A stretch of 64,000 nucleotides of DNA, taken from assembly GCA_014925825.1 (NCBI GenBank), contig JACGCK010000189.1:21765-85764 (forward strand), read 5' to 3'. The stretch is from Pholiota molesta (Eukaryota > Basidiomycota > Agaricomycetes > Agaricales > Strophariaceae). Below are positions 1-12,253 of the stretch, in pieces; position 1 is the stretch's first letter, and each line of letters opens with the position of its first letter. Made by a program: the position numbers and the translations under genes. Under the pieces are notes generated by a model. It was not told the DNA's origin. It was given only the letters and a program-made list of their open reading frames with translations, and made no database searches.

Positions 1-783
1 TCGGAGTCCGAATGGCGTCACATCCTCGCAAACCTTGTTCATACGTCGCTCTCCCTAGGCTAGAATGGTATCAAACCATCCCCGAGCATGCTCATGCGCT
101 CGTCTCTGGGTATTCGCCCCAACTCGCACACGCCGAGACGTACCCATCACTGAGATTTAGTATCGACTCCGTCTACACAGTAAGTTCGCGTCGCATTTTG
201 TGTGCATCATTACTTACCGTTCTTTGTAATTCCTGTCATATCCTGTCATAGCCTCAGCAAGCAGCCATAACGCCCTCATTTCCCTCGCGCTTAGTGCATT
301 GAGACCCATGTTCACCGTCCCACATTCAGGCAAATACTTCTCCTACGGCCAGCGACTACGCCACAACGATCGGCTTTGTCTGTACGAACTGGTCGATGGA
401 TCGACAGAGCGCTACAGAGCGCTTGGGGTTGTGGTGACTGTGATTCCAGAAATGTACGGGTAAGCGAATCTACGACATGGATTATAATGCGTCTTTCAGT
501 TGATTTCAGCATCGGATTTCGTCAGTCGACCGCTGCATCGTCCACTGTGCCATAGTCACCGCTCCTATCACATTGTTCTACCAATCCTTGCGATCCAGCC
601 ATTCTGACAGAGCCGGGAAGATTGGTTATCAGCCGATGGGCGATCCTGGCCAAGCCGTCTCCGCATATACCTTATTGCGCCCCGCCATGACCATGACCAC
701 GACGAGAACCCCTCACATCCCGGCTTCGGTTCTCTCTCTTTCATCCTCCAAACACGTCGCCAATACGAGTCTTCCCACTCTAC

Positions 784-838
784 CGTCTGCGTGTGCAAGG
801 ACTGCTGTATATATCGCAGCATCTGCGGCACGCAGACG
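784..838 (+). repeat. 55-nt dispersed hairpin, copy A1
   Basis: Arms CGTCTGCGTG (784-793) and CACGCAGACG (829-838) form a perfect 10-bp stem. The loop holds a nested stem, TGCTG (803-807) with CAGCA (817-821). The same 55-nt structure occurs six times in the window at exactly the same length. The strand given is the one on which I wrote the motif; I cannot tell whether it acts as RNA, as a DNA cruciform, or lies in coding sequence. Confidence 0.7.
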
Positions 839-2211
839 CTCGAGGTGGCGGGGGCTCGGGCATAACGGAACATTGATATATACAGTTCAAAAAGTACGCC
901 ATGTCCTCGTAGCTCCGGTACTCGTGTATAAGCCTGACAAATCTGGTAGGTCACCTAGCAGTGAGGATGTAGCTTTTTTCACTTTCAGTCAAACGAGTTC
1001 AGTTCGCTAGGGAGGGTTCGCAATCCCGATTCTTCCTTCGATTTTGCGGGGGTTTGGCGATGGGAAATGCTGCTGGGGTTGAAGTGGGTATGAAGGAGTG
1101 AAACGGAAATGGAGGTATGCAACACATCCAGGTTATTTCGGGAGCTCAGCTCACATGGACACCATAGCGCTTTCCCCCACCAACTGATCGGCCCATATTC
1201 AGCAGATTCGATCTCGCCGGCATATTATAGCGTCTGAAATATTCTGGGCTCCCTCCCAGATTGTTATCACCATCGCGTGTATGGGGGTGGAAGTACAAAT
1301 ATCCAGTTTCCTAATCTTCTTTACTCGCGTGCCTTTTGGTCCCAAAGCATCAACATTCTGAAGTCACCATCCATCGCCCCGCATCCAAGAGCTCAACGTC
1401 CAAGGAATCGATAACGCACTGCAGCTTTGTGCATCCAGCACAACCCTCTCAGCCTCGTCGCCTGGCACCTGATGCTGAGCCTTATCGGTACGTTGATCGA
1501 TCTGTACTCCTGCTTTCTCTTCATCTGAAAACGCACTCTGTATAGGACAGAACCTTTGCTTATCCGCTCGTACTTGGCCGCGCATTGGAATGGCAAGTTC
1601 CGATCGAGCTCACGATCCCACGCCTTGCGTCAGGGAGCTTTGGTGTTGCTCCTGCGGAGATCCCGCGGACCTGTACCAACTCGGAACGGACATTGAACGG
1701 GGCAATGTAAGGACAAGAGGGCTCTCGTGCTTGATCTGGGAGAGGTGTACGCACGAAGTAACGGATGCCAAGGTCGTATTCCCGCTCGCGCTCCTGGTGG
1801 CCAAATACGGTGCGTACATCCTCGAAATTTCGTGTTCTCGTTCTCGCTGATATAATTTGTTTCTGATATCCTTTTGTTTCATTTACCACCCTTAGATCTG
1901 AACTCGACTGGCTTCATCGTCGCCGACATCCTGGGAATCACGACGAGTAACGAGGTGAGGCCCATTACCTTACGCCACCGTTTATCGTTGGCATTCATAC
2001 CTTACTAGATGCGACACGCCCTACCCAGCTTAGCCAAAGCCCGCGTTATACTCCACGATCGCTATCTACTGCGATCATCAACCACTCTAGTCCCCCTTCC
2101 AGTGCCGCTCGCACCATTCACACTTCAAACGTCAACACCTCTGTCGGACATCTGGCGTCCCCGTCCTTCACCCCGCCTGCGATGGCCGCCAGGACCGCGC
2201 CCATACCATAC

Positions 2212-2266
2212 CGTCTGCGCGTGCAAAACGCGCAGCGGTACGTGCAGCGCCTGCGGCGCGGAGACG
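2212..2266 (+). repeat. 55-nt dispersed hairpin, copy A2
   Basis: Arms CGTCTGCGCG and CGCGGAGACG pair at nine of ten positions. Relative to copy A1, the ninth pair has changed from T-A to C-G on both arms, a compensatory change. Flanks after the right arm (ctttgggttgg) match copies A3 and B2. Confidence 0.65.
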
Positions 2267-3076
2267 CTTTGGGTTGGAGGTTGGGCTTGGTAGTCGACTT
2301 ACTGTCGCATGCGGTGGGGATGGAACTGGGATAGCAAGACTGCATGAGGAGATTGGGTTGCCATTGCGTGAGCTCTAAGGTAGGTCATTCGATGAAGTCT
2401 ATACACTCGTGCATGAACAAGGCATTCCTCGTTGACGCCGGCGAAGATTCTGTCCTGTTACACCAGATTTGCACGGGAACGCATCTGCTGGAGACCGTCG
2501 GCACGACGATACGTACTGTGTGTTTTCAGAGAATTGTCAGTAAATAGAGGTCGATCCTGGGTACCTGTAGGAGAGAGCACATTGAAAGTCTGGATCAGGA
2601 ATTTGACTTGGGGCATCAAGCGCGGGGCGCGGAAACGGAGAAAACGAGTATTAAAAATCGACGCTCTTTCATCGGGCAGCTCGAATTTCACTCGGGGCGT
2701 CATATGCCATATTGTATTTCTGGGTGGTATCCCATCTCAGAGTGGTTTTCTCGGGTGCACCGTCGACGTTGATTCTGAATTAGTAAAATATTCATACTAC
2801 GGGTGTACTAATGAATCACCTCAAATTCACAATCATAAATTTAAAACAAGAACTGAAGATCTTAATATGGTCTACTATGTGCATACAAGAAAAATAAGTA
2901 AGAGCCGAAAAGCGTGCGTGTGGCATGAGGGCAGGGTGTCGATGGCAGGAGATCGGGCCGGGATAAAAAAAGTCGCGATCACATCGATAACTTTCCATCT
3001 CAACGACTACCCTTACTTTGGCCCGCGAGAGCGTAAGATTGATACTCTCCCTTTCCACCCCGAATCGACATTTGCT

Positions 3077-4832
3077 TTACCACAGAAGACTTGTATGTGC
3101 TATTAATTCAAACAATCCGTTGTAAGTGCCTTTGTTTATGACGATGTTCAGCTGCACTCACGTCTTCGTGAGAATTGTGTCGGTGGGGATCGTGGTGTAG
3201 TGTACCTGCACGGGCGTGTAGTTGACGGGTATCGCAGGCACGCAGTTGGGCGCCTCCTCGACGGCTGGTGGTGCGTCGTTTTCGGGGCGTGGTGGCTCTC
3301 CGGCCTTGGGAGAAGGAAGCTTTCGCTTGGGGAGCGAGGAATCTGGTGGAACGCGCGTGAGATTCGATCTAGAGGCGATGGAGAATGATACTTACCTGTT
3401 TCCCTCTGCTCAGGCCTCTGTTTGGCTGCATCCTTTCCGCTTGATAGTGCGCTTTCTGGATTGAGCCGTGCGTCCTGCTTCGGTGGCGCGGAAAGACGAA
3501 CTGATCTGCGCGTTAGAATGCGGAAATGGTGGCAGAAATCCGTTGCTTGCCTCGTTTTGTTTCCCTAATGGGCTCCGCAACGGGGGGAAGAGTATCGGGT
3601 GCGTCGTCGACCATCTTTCTCTTTCCCTTACCCTTCCTGTCGTGCGCGAGCGTCTGAGCCTCCTGGTTCGCGATTTCCCTACGTCGACATACTTTATCAG
3701 CGATGGGCTTCTCTCAAGAGACGATTGGACACAAATACCGTTGGCCCAATTGCGTCGGTGAGGTTTGCAGCCTCACTGCCAAACCGCTGGATCGAACGGG
3801 TTTGCTCGATCCAGCGATTGAGTCGGCTATTTCGTTGTGTGCTACAATCGCCTCTTCCCAGAAGCGATCGTATATTTCGGTAGTCACTTTGGCAAAATTT
3901 AATTCATCAACTTCCTATCATCGCCAATTGCACTGCTAACTCACCTTGCTTGTCTCTACTATCTGGGAGGGAGTTCCTACGCTGTGTGCGGCGCGTCTCG
4001 TCATCAGCGCCGTACGAATACAGGCTTGCGGGTGCGATTGCAAACGCGCCAGATGAGTGCTGAAGCGAGGAGTGAACCCCTGAGCTGACGAGCGGGGGAG
4101 TGGTTGCTAGAGGCGATGTGTGGCCACTATGTAGACCATCGTCTCGTCTATGAACAGACTCATCGGGAGGCGGGAGGGTCATTTCAACATCGGCGCCGGT
4201 CGAATATGGATCGACGGGCGCGGTCGCAGATGCGCCTGAGGCTCCTTCGTAATGCGGCACATCCGAGCTCGGTGAGTAGCCCATTAGTTGTTCGCTGAAA
4301 ACGGCAGTCTGACCCTCCTGAGAAGTGGGTTCTACGATGCGCGGTTAGCCTGACGATCAATTCGCAGGAAGGTGATGATCTACCTTCAGGACGCAAGTGA
4401 TTGTCGATCCAAGCAGCCGTTTCCAGGCTCCTTGCGAAAACTTCGCCCATGGAACGATTGGGGTGGACAGGGGCTATAGGAGGTGCCCGTCAGTTTTATA
4501 ACTCGCAAACTCGACAGACAATGGCGTACTTTGGAGAGGAAAAGGATCTGTGAAGTTATATAGGCTCATGTCGATCCACTGCGCGGCGTTCAACAGCTGT
4601 ATTTTGGATGCATCATCGATTGGTGCATCAGTGGGGCGAAAATTTCTTTTTCGATTCTCATACAACTCAGCTATGTGCATATGAGGTGTGCGTCATTTAT
4701 CTAGCTCGTCCTGTGGTATATGTGCCAACACTCACACGCGATCTCCCACTGCGACTCAGGACGGTAGATGGAGAAGAACTTCAACCACAAGAACGCGTTA
4801 TCCTTCGCTGTAGATGAAGTAGGAGAGGACAT
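3077..4832 (-). CDS. Tyr/Pro/Ser-rich hypothetical protein, paralogue A (multi-exon)
   Basis: Function unknown. The gene begins at the ATG whose complement ends at 4832 (protein MSSPTSSTAKDNA...). I infer about seven or eight short exons in series down to a stop near 3077. A phase-1 intron after the EIA codons is conserved with paralogue B. A middle exon encodes a motif of the type GYSPSSDVPHYEGAS followed by a Pro/Ser/Asp-rich stretch. Later exons are lysine/arginine-rich and then Pro/Ala/Val-rich, and the last encodes a short SFELIA-type tail. Composition suggests a mostly disordered protein. Two paralogues lie at 19466-21210 and 37126-39405. Exact exon ends are inferred by comparing paralogues, and this copy could be partly decayed. 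Confidence 0.45.
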
Positions 4833-4979
4833 GGGGGAGTTTGATGTAGCCCTACGTACGACCTGGCGTTTTAATATACTCCCAGTGCCCCATCCTCATG
4901 GCGAAGCAACCATGGCTCCCATTGTGCCACTCCGCGAGGCAGTCTAAGAAGAGTCATCTCTACGCGCATAATGGAAACG

Positions 4980-5320
4980 CGGCCACTCATTATTCCTAAA
5001 TATGGCGGCCTTGCCCATCCGCAACGCGACTATCAACTGGATCCCTAGGCTTTTTGACGTGCGCTTCGTGCACATGTTTTGATCTGTGGGCGGAGCCCTT
5101 GCGTCGGGTCACGTATCCTCATAACGGACTGGTAGTCGGGGACTGTTGGTGATAAATAATAAAATCGATTTCTAATGTCCAGGGTCCAAACTCCAAACAT
5201 GGTTTGCGATTGTTCCACCGCGTAGAAGAGAGCGCGTGGCGATACACGTTTTTTTCGGCGCATCGGCGGCGGCGCGCTTGGGTCTGTACCCGGTCTGTGC
5301 GCTTGCTCGTCTGATGCGAC
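4980..5320. repeat. Short repeat shared with 21350-21640, 39570-39850 and 44640-44960
   Basis: A conserved stretch running from the gcggccactc / cgcaacacgac area to the gggtccaaac / gcgtcgaagagag area is found four times in the window in the same orientation. It marks the right-hand part of the duplicated block. The isolated copy near 44.6-45.0 kb shows that it also travels or survives alone. No reading frame is consistently open across the copies that I could find. Confidence 0.6.
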
Positions 5321-5650
5321 GCGTCTTTTTCGCGAAATTTCAATACAAAAGGCAAGTCGCGGACAACGATGACTTATCCCTTGTTTAATATCGGACTCTT
5401 TCCGCGAAATTACTCTGAATACCACAAGGTTTTTGGGGCATGTGATGGGTGTATGGCGCTGATGTGAAGGATGTCGATGAACAGGAATTTTTTAAAGCGT
5501 AACGTGGGCGCAATGCATAATAAGTAACTTGCACAAGAGATAACGTCGTTGTAACGTCGGGTCACAATAAGTATGAATAAACGCAATGTCAAATGAGGAC
5601 ATGTATGATACGCCAGTAGATCCCAAGGATCTACCTCGACGACACTCCCT

Positions 5651-6214
5651 GCGTTATCGCCTGCAAATGGTACCCTTCCACGACTGAGCGAACGCGGTAA
5701 TCTGCGGCATGCCACACGACCCACAATATACGTTGGCCCATTCATAAGTAATTTTTTCAACCACTGCACAAATGGCAGCACCAAGCTACGAGAGAGCGAT
5801 GAGAGCTCATGGGATTCGAAATGTTTCGTACATAAGTTGCAAGTTCCAAGCGCTCATCTAAACTATAAACGAGAAGATTCACATCGACATCATGCCCTGC
5901 TCCTAAGGCAACATCGAGCAGCTCGCAGTCGGGTGGGGCCTGAGGCGTTCACGCCATCGAGGAGGGCTCCAAATGCACAGACCACCTGGCGCACGGGTTC
6001 GATCCCTTGCCATATGATGATGACGTCTATAGAGAGACAAAGCTGCGAAATGAGCATGAAGTAGCACACGGATTTCCGGATGCATCCGCACCATCCGACA
6101 GCACGATCCGAACACAGGTGGCCCCAAAAAAGTGTATAGGTTCGCGCGTGGCGGGAGAGCGTCGATGTATGCGGAACGCGAGTTGGACCGCGTCCAGGCG
6201 AAGGGAGGAAGGTA
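5651..6214. other. No gene recognised
   Basis: Intergenic stretch between duplication copy A and the next repeat family. Open frames are present on both strands but none shows a recognisable motif or a paralogue elsewhere in the window. A tRNA-like T-arm string near 5996 does not fold into a tRNA. Confidence 0.4.
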
Positions 6215-6970
6215 CAAACTAGCCACCACTCCAGCGCGGACGAATGTCCGCCACCCGCAGATGGTAACATCAACATTCGTAACGTTCGGGCGGGAGAATA
6301 ATTCTCAGAGCATCCAGCACCCTGTGGACTTGAACGAGCGAAGAACAAGCCGCGTGTTGCGTTGATGTTGTGTTGACGACTGTGCCGGTGCGAGTTGTGC
6401 TAGGCAGCATTTGCGACGTGCAAAACATGCCCTACATGTTGCGTGGTGTATGGATAGACGCCATAGAAGAACAAATTTACGACAAATTAGGAATAGGTAG
6501 TGGAGAGGTTGTGGAGAGGAGTGAGCAAGGAGTTGGCAAGGAGTGAGGGTATGAGGGGGAATGTGTGCGACGCATTGTGTCACATGTCACGCGTCCCGAT
6601 AGCGCAAGTCGCGCTTCCCGGCCCGGGTTTCTTCCATCATGCCTTCAAGTTCAACCACATCCTCAACCTCCAACATTCGGCCCATCGCCAGGCCCTTGAC
6701 TGGACTCAGACGTCCTCTGGCATACTCCAGAAGTTCACACGAGGCTTGTGTCGACCTGGGCTCTCATGCGCGGCGCTCCAGTCGCCAGGGGCTCTGATGA
6801 CGCTTATCGATGGCCCGACGATGGGCATAGATCGACGCCGACCAAAAGCGCCCAGCTGGTGAGTCCTAGCTTAGACAAACGACTTGAGCTCACGCCTGGG
6901 CTCGTCGTTTCTTACCTTCCTGTAGTTCAATATACTGACCAAATCTTGCCCCCCTCCCCAAGGTTCTGAC
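6215..6970 (+). repeat. Repeat family F, copy 1
   Basis: This unit recurs inverted at about 23255-23960 and direct at about 29455-30030. Shared landmarks are the gactgtgccggtgcgagt stretch, a run encoding Ser/Thr-rich codons from an ATG near 6637, the cgccgaccaaaagcgc stretch and a ttgcccccctccccaag stretch. The frame from 6637 (MPSSSTTSS...) shifts near 6780 relative to copy 2, so this copy of the putative exon looks broken. It may be a promoter plus first exon of a multi-copy gene; function unknown. Confidence 0.6.
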
Positions 6971-7826
6971 TGAATTGTTAGGGCGGTGCCAGGCTCCAGC
7001 CCGTATCCACCTGCACCCCGCTCGTCCGTTTTCAGATTACATTCTCCCGCTCGCACCCGCGTCTCTGCTGTTGCCCGGATGCATATTCCGTATGTTTCCG
7101 TCAAGCCAAGTTCATTGCCAAAGCTTCATCGCTTCTCTTCCACGCACGAACAACCTCTCATCAATACTTGAGAGGATGCGGAACGGATACATACGGTGTT
7201 TCATGCAAGTTAAAGACTTGATGTTCTCAACGAGCACTACTTGCTATTTCTAGGACGCGGTGAATATGCGGGAAGGTCATTTACTCCTTTTACATATCAC
7301 ATACCTGGACCATAGGCCGGAGAGTTCTCTCGAGAGATCTGTCCGTAGACGCCGTAGGAGCGCGGCCATTTATAGGCAAGCATGGTTGGCCTTGCGCTTG
7401 GTCTGGGGATAGGAGTATGTGCGGATCGCATTCTCGCTAGCGCTTGTGGTTGAAAATAGTGAGTGTAATCAGTCACATTTTCGTTGATCTCATTCATTTC
7501 TAGTTCGTTCTGGTTTATTCACCGACCGCACCTCCTCCTGAGGTTCACACTCGACCGCTTTACATCTTTCGACATTCCCTGACATCACGATCAGCAGCGC
7601 CACGGCATTTCTTTTATAAGCGTGCACACCCCGCTAGACGCGATAAACCCTCCTGCGCGAAGACGCGCAAAGCTGGCCCCTGGTTCATCCCCACAAACGA
7701 CTCGGGCCATCCCCCTGTGCCACTATCACCCTCAACGCCACCAACACCAACACCAACACTCGGCGTCATTTGTTTCAGTCCTTTAGACTTCACTGCACGC
7801 GGTGGTCGCCCGATTCCCTACCGTAC
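6971..7826. other. No complete gene recognised
   Basis: Contains short open frames and plausible splice sites continuing from repeat family F, then a pyrimidine-rich stretch leading into hairpin copy A3. I found no domain and no reliable gene model. Confidence 0.3.
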
Positions 7827-7881
7827 CATCTGCGTGTACAAAGACTGCTGCATATATTGCGGCTTCTGCGGCGCGCAGATG
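7827..7881 (+). repeat. 55-nt dispersed hairpin, copy A3
   Basis: Arms CATCTGCGTG (7827-7836) and CGCGCAGATG (7872-7881) pair throughout, with one G-T pair. Compared with A1 the second pair is A-T instead of G-C, again changed on both arms. The inner stem GCTGCA/TGCGGC also forms. This copy lies outside the A/B duplication, so the hairpin is a unit in its own right. Confidence 0.65.
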
Positions 7882-8387
7882 CTTTGGGTGGGTGTCAGGC
7901 TCGGATATCGGTCTACATGTTGGACTGGGAAGCGACGGAACAGGGAAGGTTCAGGCTTACACGTAGGCAGAGAGGGGCCAGCCACCGTCACCGCGCCGCA
8001 TTCATGATCAGTCTTCTTGCGATGAGGGTCCGCCGCGGCAGCGCTGGACAATGCTCGCGCGCTGTGTATGCCCTCCCTAGCGTCGGGTGTCTTTCTGTTT
8101 TTTCCTCGGCTTTCCGACACCCTCAATGAGATTTTTTGCGACACTGCCCGGGCCCTTGTCTGTTATAATTCTAACGATCACCTCGTGTACGACGGGCATC
8201 CTTGAATTATGGTCCTATTTATAAGTAACAGAGGACAGCCTCACCTGATCAGCGAGGCTTTGGTGGGATGACACTACCCAAGTATGCACAGCACATTCCG
8301 TGACATGCTGTACGCAGAGCCAGTGGGAACAAATAAAACCGCCGCTTTGCGCGGGTCGTTCGTTCCCCTTGACTTTCCCTTCCCGCC

Positions 8388-10483
8388 ATGGCCTCAACAA
8401 GGGAGTTCAACTACTTCCCTAATGCTTCGAACACGACCTTCAGTAACTTTACCATCACCCATGCCTCTGGAAATACTGGCAGCTCGGAACGTAATGGTAA
8501 TATTTTTTCTTGCAGCGAAGGACTCTGTTTCTGATTCAAAACCATACACTTAGGATTACGACGCCTGCTCGACAACATTTCCGAAGGTGCTTTTCACGAT
8601 GCCGCCGAGCGGGGCGATCCCCCGAAATGCCACCCCCATACTCGTGTCGCTATCCGAACCGAAATCATGGAATGGATCAGTGCGCCCGAAGCCAGGCTCA
8701 AGTTCATCCTCTGGATGTATGGCCCCGCGGGCTCAGGGAAGACGGCCATTGGACAGAGTATTGCTGAGGAATGCAGGAAGAAAGGTCTCCTCGCCGCGTC
8801 CTTCTTCTTCTCTCGCACCGCCGCCGGCCGCAACGACACGAAACGAGTGGTTGCGACCATCGCCTATCAGATCTCCCTCCATCTTCCCCAGATCCAAGAC
8901 CATCTCTTCACAGCAATCGAGCGGGATCCGACTATCTTTTCCCGCGCGCTTGCCACGCAGATGCAGGTTCTTATAGTGGAGCCTCTGAAAGCACTACCGC
9001 CCTTGTCTCAGCCAATTTTTGTGATCCTCGACGGACTCGATGAAGCTGGCCCCACCTCCCAAGACCAGGCGAATCTTCTGAACGTTATCGGCACAGCTAC
9101 CTCAGAACTACAGCATCTCCCCCTCATATTTCTCGTCGCCAGTCGACCCGAATACGAAATCCGCGAAGCCTTCAATGGACAGCTCAGTCCTCTCACGCAA
9201 TCACTGGTCCTCGATGATACCTACAAGCCAGATGACGATATCAGACTGTATCTCACGTCTACGTTCGAGGAAATCCGCGGCAAACAAGTCAAATTGGGCA
9301 CCGAACTCCCTTCCCCATGGCCCTCTGAAAGCGACGTTGACCGCCTCGTATCAAAGGCATCCGGGCAGTTCATTTTCGCAGCTACGGTGTTGAAATTTAT
9401 TGACTCTATTCGACATCATCCAGCGGAACGACTGGATATTATATTTGGCTTGTCGACTCCTGGGAATGAAACACCGTTTGCATTACTTGACGCGCTCTAT
9501 TCCTACATTCTCTCCTCTGCGGAAGAACCTGCCAAAGTTCTACAGATATTCACAGCGCTTGTGCTGACAAATCCTAATATTTTTCTACGGGACCGGGATA
9601 TCGAGCAGCTTCTGGATCTTGACGTCCGGAGAGTTCTAGTGGATATGCATGCCCTTATATCTGTTCCAGCCTATGAAGATCACACCACTCATCTAAAATT
9701 TCATCACGCCTCTCTCTCCGACTTCTTAATGGACCGATTGCGATCTCATAAATTTTATATCAGTGCGAGTCAGGGGCATATTGACTTGACTCGGCATTGG
9801 TGGAAGGCTATGTCTAATAGCCAATTTCCAGGTCACGATTTCTCCGACTCGGAGTGTTTACACCATTTCATATATCATTGCACAAAATCACCTGCTGGCA
9901 TTGAACTGATAGGTGATCTTGCCCGTTTCGATCTGAAGGAGCTATTGAAGGAATATTGTCGTCCATATCTTCTAATGTACTCACCTTGGAAAGGTTTTTT
10001 TGAATGCATCAAACAACAGGTTGGTCATTTACATTCCATCGGCACAAGATTTACGAACATATTACCTCTAACATACGTCCAACTTAGGCTGGAGATCGAG
10101 AAGATATTTCCCGCAGGATAAAAGCTGAATTTGATGCCTTTATCTTGGACCACTTGTCGAACTACCCACCAGCTCTCCAGACTCACATCCCTACCATCTT
10201 TTCCCTTTCAAGGTTCATAGAAACAGCTGACATCATCCGCCTCTTACTTTGCGATTTCACTGAATCCGTGACAGAGTGTGATAATATTTGCGAACTCGAT
10301 TTTACACTTTTCTATCTCAAAGATCGATACTCTATCGATGATGCTTTTTTTGCTTTATTTCAGGACAAATTCCGGGCTGGAAAATACTACGTATGCGATA
10401 GAAGCTACCTGGCATTGGCAAATCAAATAACCAGAACAGGTACCTACATGCCACGGTATCGTGTAACACATCACATTGGCTAA
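8388..10483 (+). CDS. NACHT-domain NTPase (NLR-like), interrupted by foldback element
   Basis: A STAND-type NTPase of the kind expanded in agaricomycetes, thought to act as an intracellular sensor. Inferred exons are 8388-8496, 8554-10019 and 10088-10483, giving 655 residues. The ATG at 8388 sits in a ccgccATGg context and opens an Asn/Thr/Ser-rich leader. The intron at 8497-8553 restores the conserved GAFHDAAERGDPP and CHPHTRVAI region, upstream of the first long-ORF ATG. Walker A is GPAGSGKT (about 93-100) and Walker B is LDGLDEA (about 195-201). A 68-nt intron (10020-10087, with a ctaac branch site) joins the C-terminal exon. The last ~10 codons and the stop lie inside the left end of the foldback element, so the present C-terminus is truncated. 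The original continuation lies at 14093-15084. Confidence 0.85.
10448..10454. repeat. Putative 7-bp target-site duplication, left
   Basis: ATGCCAC immediately precedes the foldback terminus GGTATCGTGT. ATGCCGC follows the other end at 14093-14099. One mismatch in seven makes this suggestive only. It is supported by the coding frame it restores when collapsed to one copy. Confidence 0.5.
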
Positions 10484-10839
10484 CTACATTGTATCGTTTG
10501 TCACGGTTCCACTGGTCAACACTGGCCAGTCCTGCATTGTACCATGTAACACGGCACACTGTCCAGGGGACATTGTACCATTGGGAACAGTTCTACAGTA
10601 TACTGTACACATGTTAATACCATGCGGCATCATATTTTCCGATGCAGCGGCATCCATCTTTTGAGGTGCGGCGTCATCCAGATGTGAAAGCGGCGTCATA
10701 TATATGCCTTTTAAAAATATACATCAGGCGGAAATGCTAAAAAAACTTCGGCATCATGTGAATACTATTGATATAGGATTGCAATAGGATGCCGATTTTT
10801 TTTCGGCATCCAATATCCATATAATGTCTGGTGAGCATA

Positions 10840-11340
10840 GGATGCCACAAAAATGTGGCGTCATATACTGATATTGGATGTAGGATGCCGCATTTTTTCG
10901 GCATCATGCAAATGTAAATTTGATAGGATGCCAATAGGATGCCGCATTTTTTCGGCATCATGCAAATATAAATTTGATAGGATGCCGCATTTTTTCGGCG
11001 TCATGCAAATGTAAATTTGATAGGATGCTGCATTTTTTCGGCGTCATGCAAATGTAAATTTGATAGTATGCCACATTTTCCCGGCATCATGCAAATATAA
11101 AGTTGATAGGATGCCGCATTTTTTCAGTGTCATGCAAATGTAAATTTGATAGGATGCCGCATTTTTTCGGCGTCATGCAAATGTAAATTTGATAGGATGC
11201 CGCATTTTTTTGGCGTCATGCAAATGTAAATTTGATAGGATGCCACATTCTTTCGGCATCATGCAAATATGAATTTGATAGGATGCCGCATTTTTTCAGC
11301 ATCATGCTATTGTTGTTAGACAGGCATAGGATGCCACATT
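10840..11340. repeat. ~43-nt minisatellite in left foldback arm
   Basis: About nine or ten tandem units of roughly 43 nt. Each has the core GATGCCGCATTTTTTCGGC followed by a gtcatgcaaatgtaaatttgat-type linker. The GCCG...CGGC ends flank a T-run, so each unit contains a miniature hairpin. Units differ by a few substitutions (GCC to GCT or ACC; TTTTTT to TTCCC). Confidence 0.85.
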
Positions 11341-12151
11341 TTCCATGGTATGGGCTATGTAGAAAAGATATTGTTGCGTATTTCTGTGGCATAGTGCATA
11401 TATTGGTGTAGGATGCTGCATTTTTCACATGCACGGTGGATAGTGCTCATGTAGATGAAGTGCTCGTAATAATATTGTGTGGCTGCGAACCATGTGACGA
11501 GAAAATACCATATATGGGCATGGAATGGTGGCACCTTCCTCCTCCCCCACAGCATCAAAATCAATTTCCTCCGTCATTTCCCCATGAAATCTTTCAATTC
11601 TTTTTCCATAATTTTACGTTAGTGTACTACTACATATTCTGAGCTTGGTACATTTTCAAACATTATGTAGCAATTACTACAGGACTATCTTTGCATTTGT
11701 AACTATAAATAATAGGTTATTGAAACCTTTGAGGATGTTATTTGAGAATCTGCATCGGTGAAAGAGTAGATATATGTCTAAAGTGTATATTTCAAAGGTT
11801 GGTGGAAGATGTGCTGATGTATACACACCCAAGGAAATAGAAAAGCCATATTGAATTTATTATTGATTGTTGGGCTCATATCATAGCCAATACCTGTGGT
11901 AGTATCAATATAAAAGCAGATATTGAATGGTAAATACATTCTGTATATATCCCTCAGCCATTAGAAGTGCATCCGCTCCAATATTGAGGTGTAAGAAGAT
12001 GAAACATGTCAGACAAGCATAAAATGTGTATTTGTGCCACAGATGTACGAATAAGTGCCCAGAAATTCGATGCATCTGAAGTTAGAAGGTGCTGCCAAAT
12101 ACCTACAGAATGAGATAGGCCGGAAGAAAATCGAGCCAGTGGTTGGAAAGA
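11341..12151. repeat. Unique part of left foldback arm
   Basis: AT-rich arm sequence with no tandem repeats. Its reverse complement is 12254-13064. The short open frames here exist in mirror-image pairs with identical translations (for example the frames ending at 11954 on - and 12451 on +), which follows from the palindrome and is not evidence for genes. Confidence 0.8.
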
Positions 12152-12253
12152 TAGGTTTGAAATGGTACCTAAAACATCGGATTGCATGAACCAGAACAGT
12201 ATTACAATTGTAATCATGTCAAAAATGATGTCCAAGATAGTATTTTCAATCTG
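12152..12253. other. Foldback central spacer
   Basis: The ~102 nt between the two arms are not mutually complementary overall. They hold a perfect 14-bp palindrome, ATTACAATTGTAAT, at 12201-12214, close to but not exactly at the symmetry centre of the arms (12202.5). Confidence 0.75.

Larger units (their letters stand above)
140..5650. repeat. Segmental duplication, copy A
   Basis: This block is repeated, same orientation and order, at about 16590-22020 (copy B). I aligned many stretches by eye: the exon and donor near 150-180, the region around 1590-1900, 2540-3110, 3180-3900 and 4900-5400. Long runs match with scattered substitutions and small indels. Its right half is also found at 36895-40220 (copy C). 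It contains two copies of a 55-nt hairpin and a minus-strand paralogous gene. Boundaries are approximate because similarity fades gradually. Conserved introns and coding frames show that the copies arose by DNA duplication, not by retrocopying. Confidence 0.85.

Noticed and set aside
784..860. A cysteine-rich zinc-ribbon-like peptide (VCVCKDCC...CG) encoded by the 55-nt motif
   Set aside because: Copies B2 and D have stop codons in that frame. A different frame (PSACT..AASAARRR) is open in all six, and the paired stem changes are better explained by structure.
5990..6015. tRNA T-arm-like string (gggttcgatccc)
   Set aside because: The flanking bases do not form a T-stem or acceptor stem on either strand.
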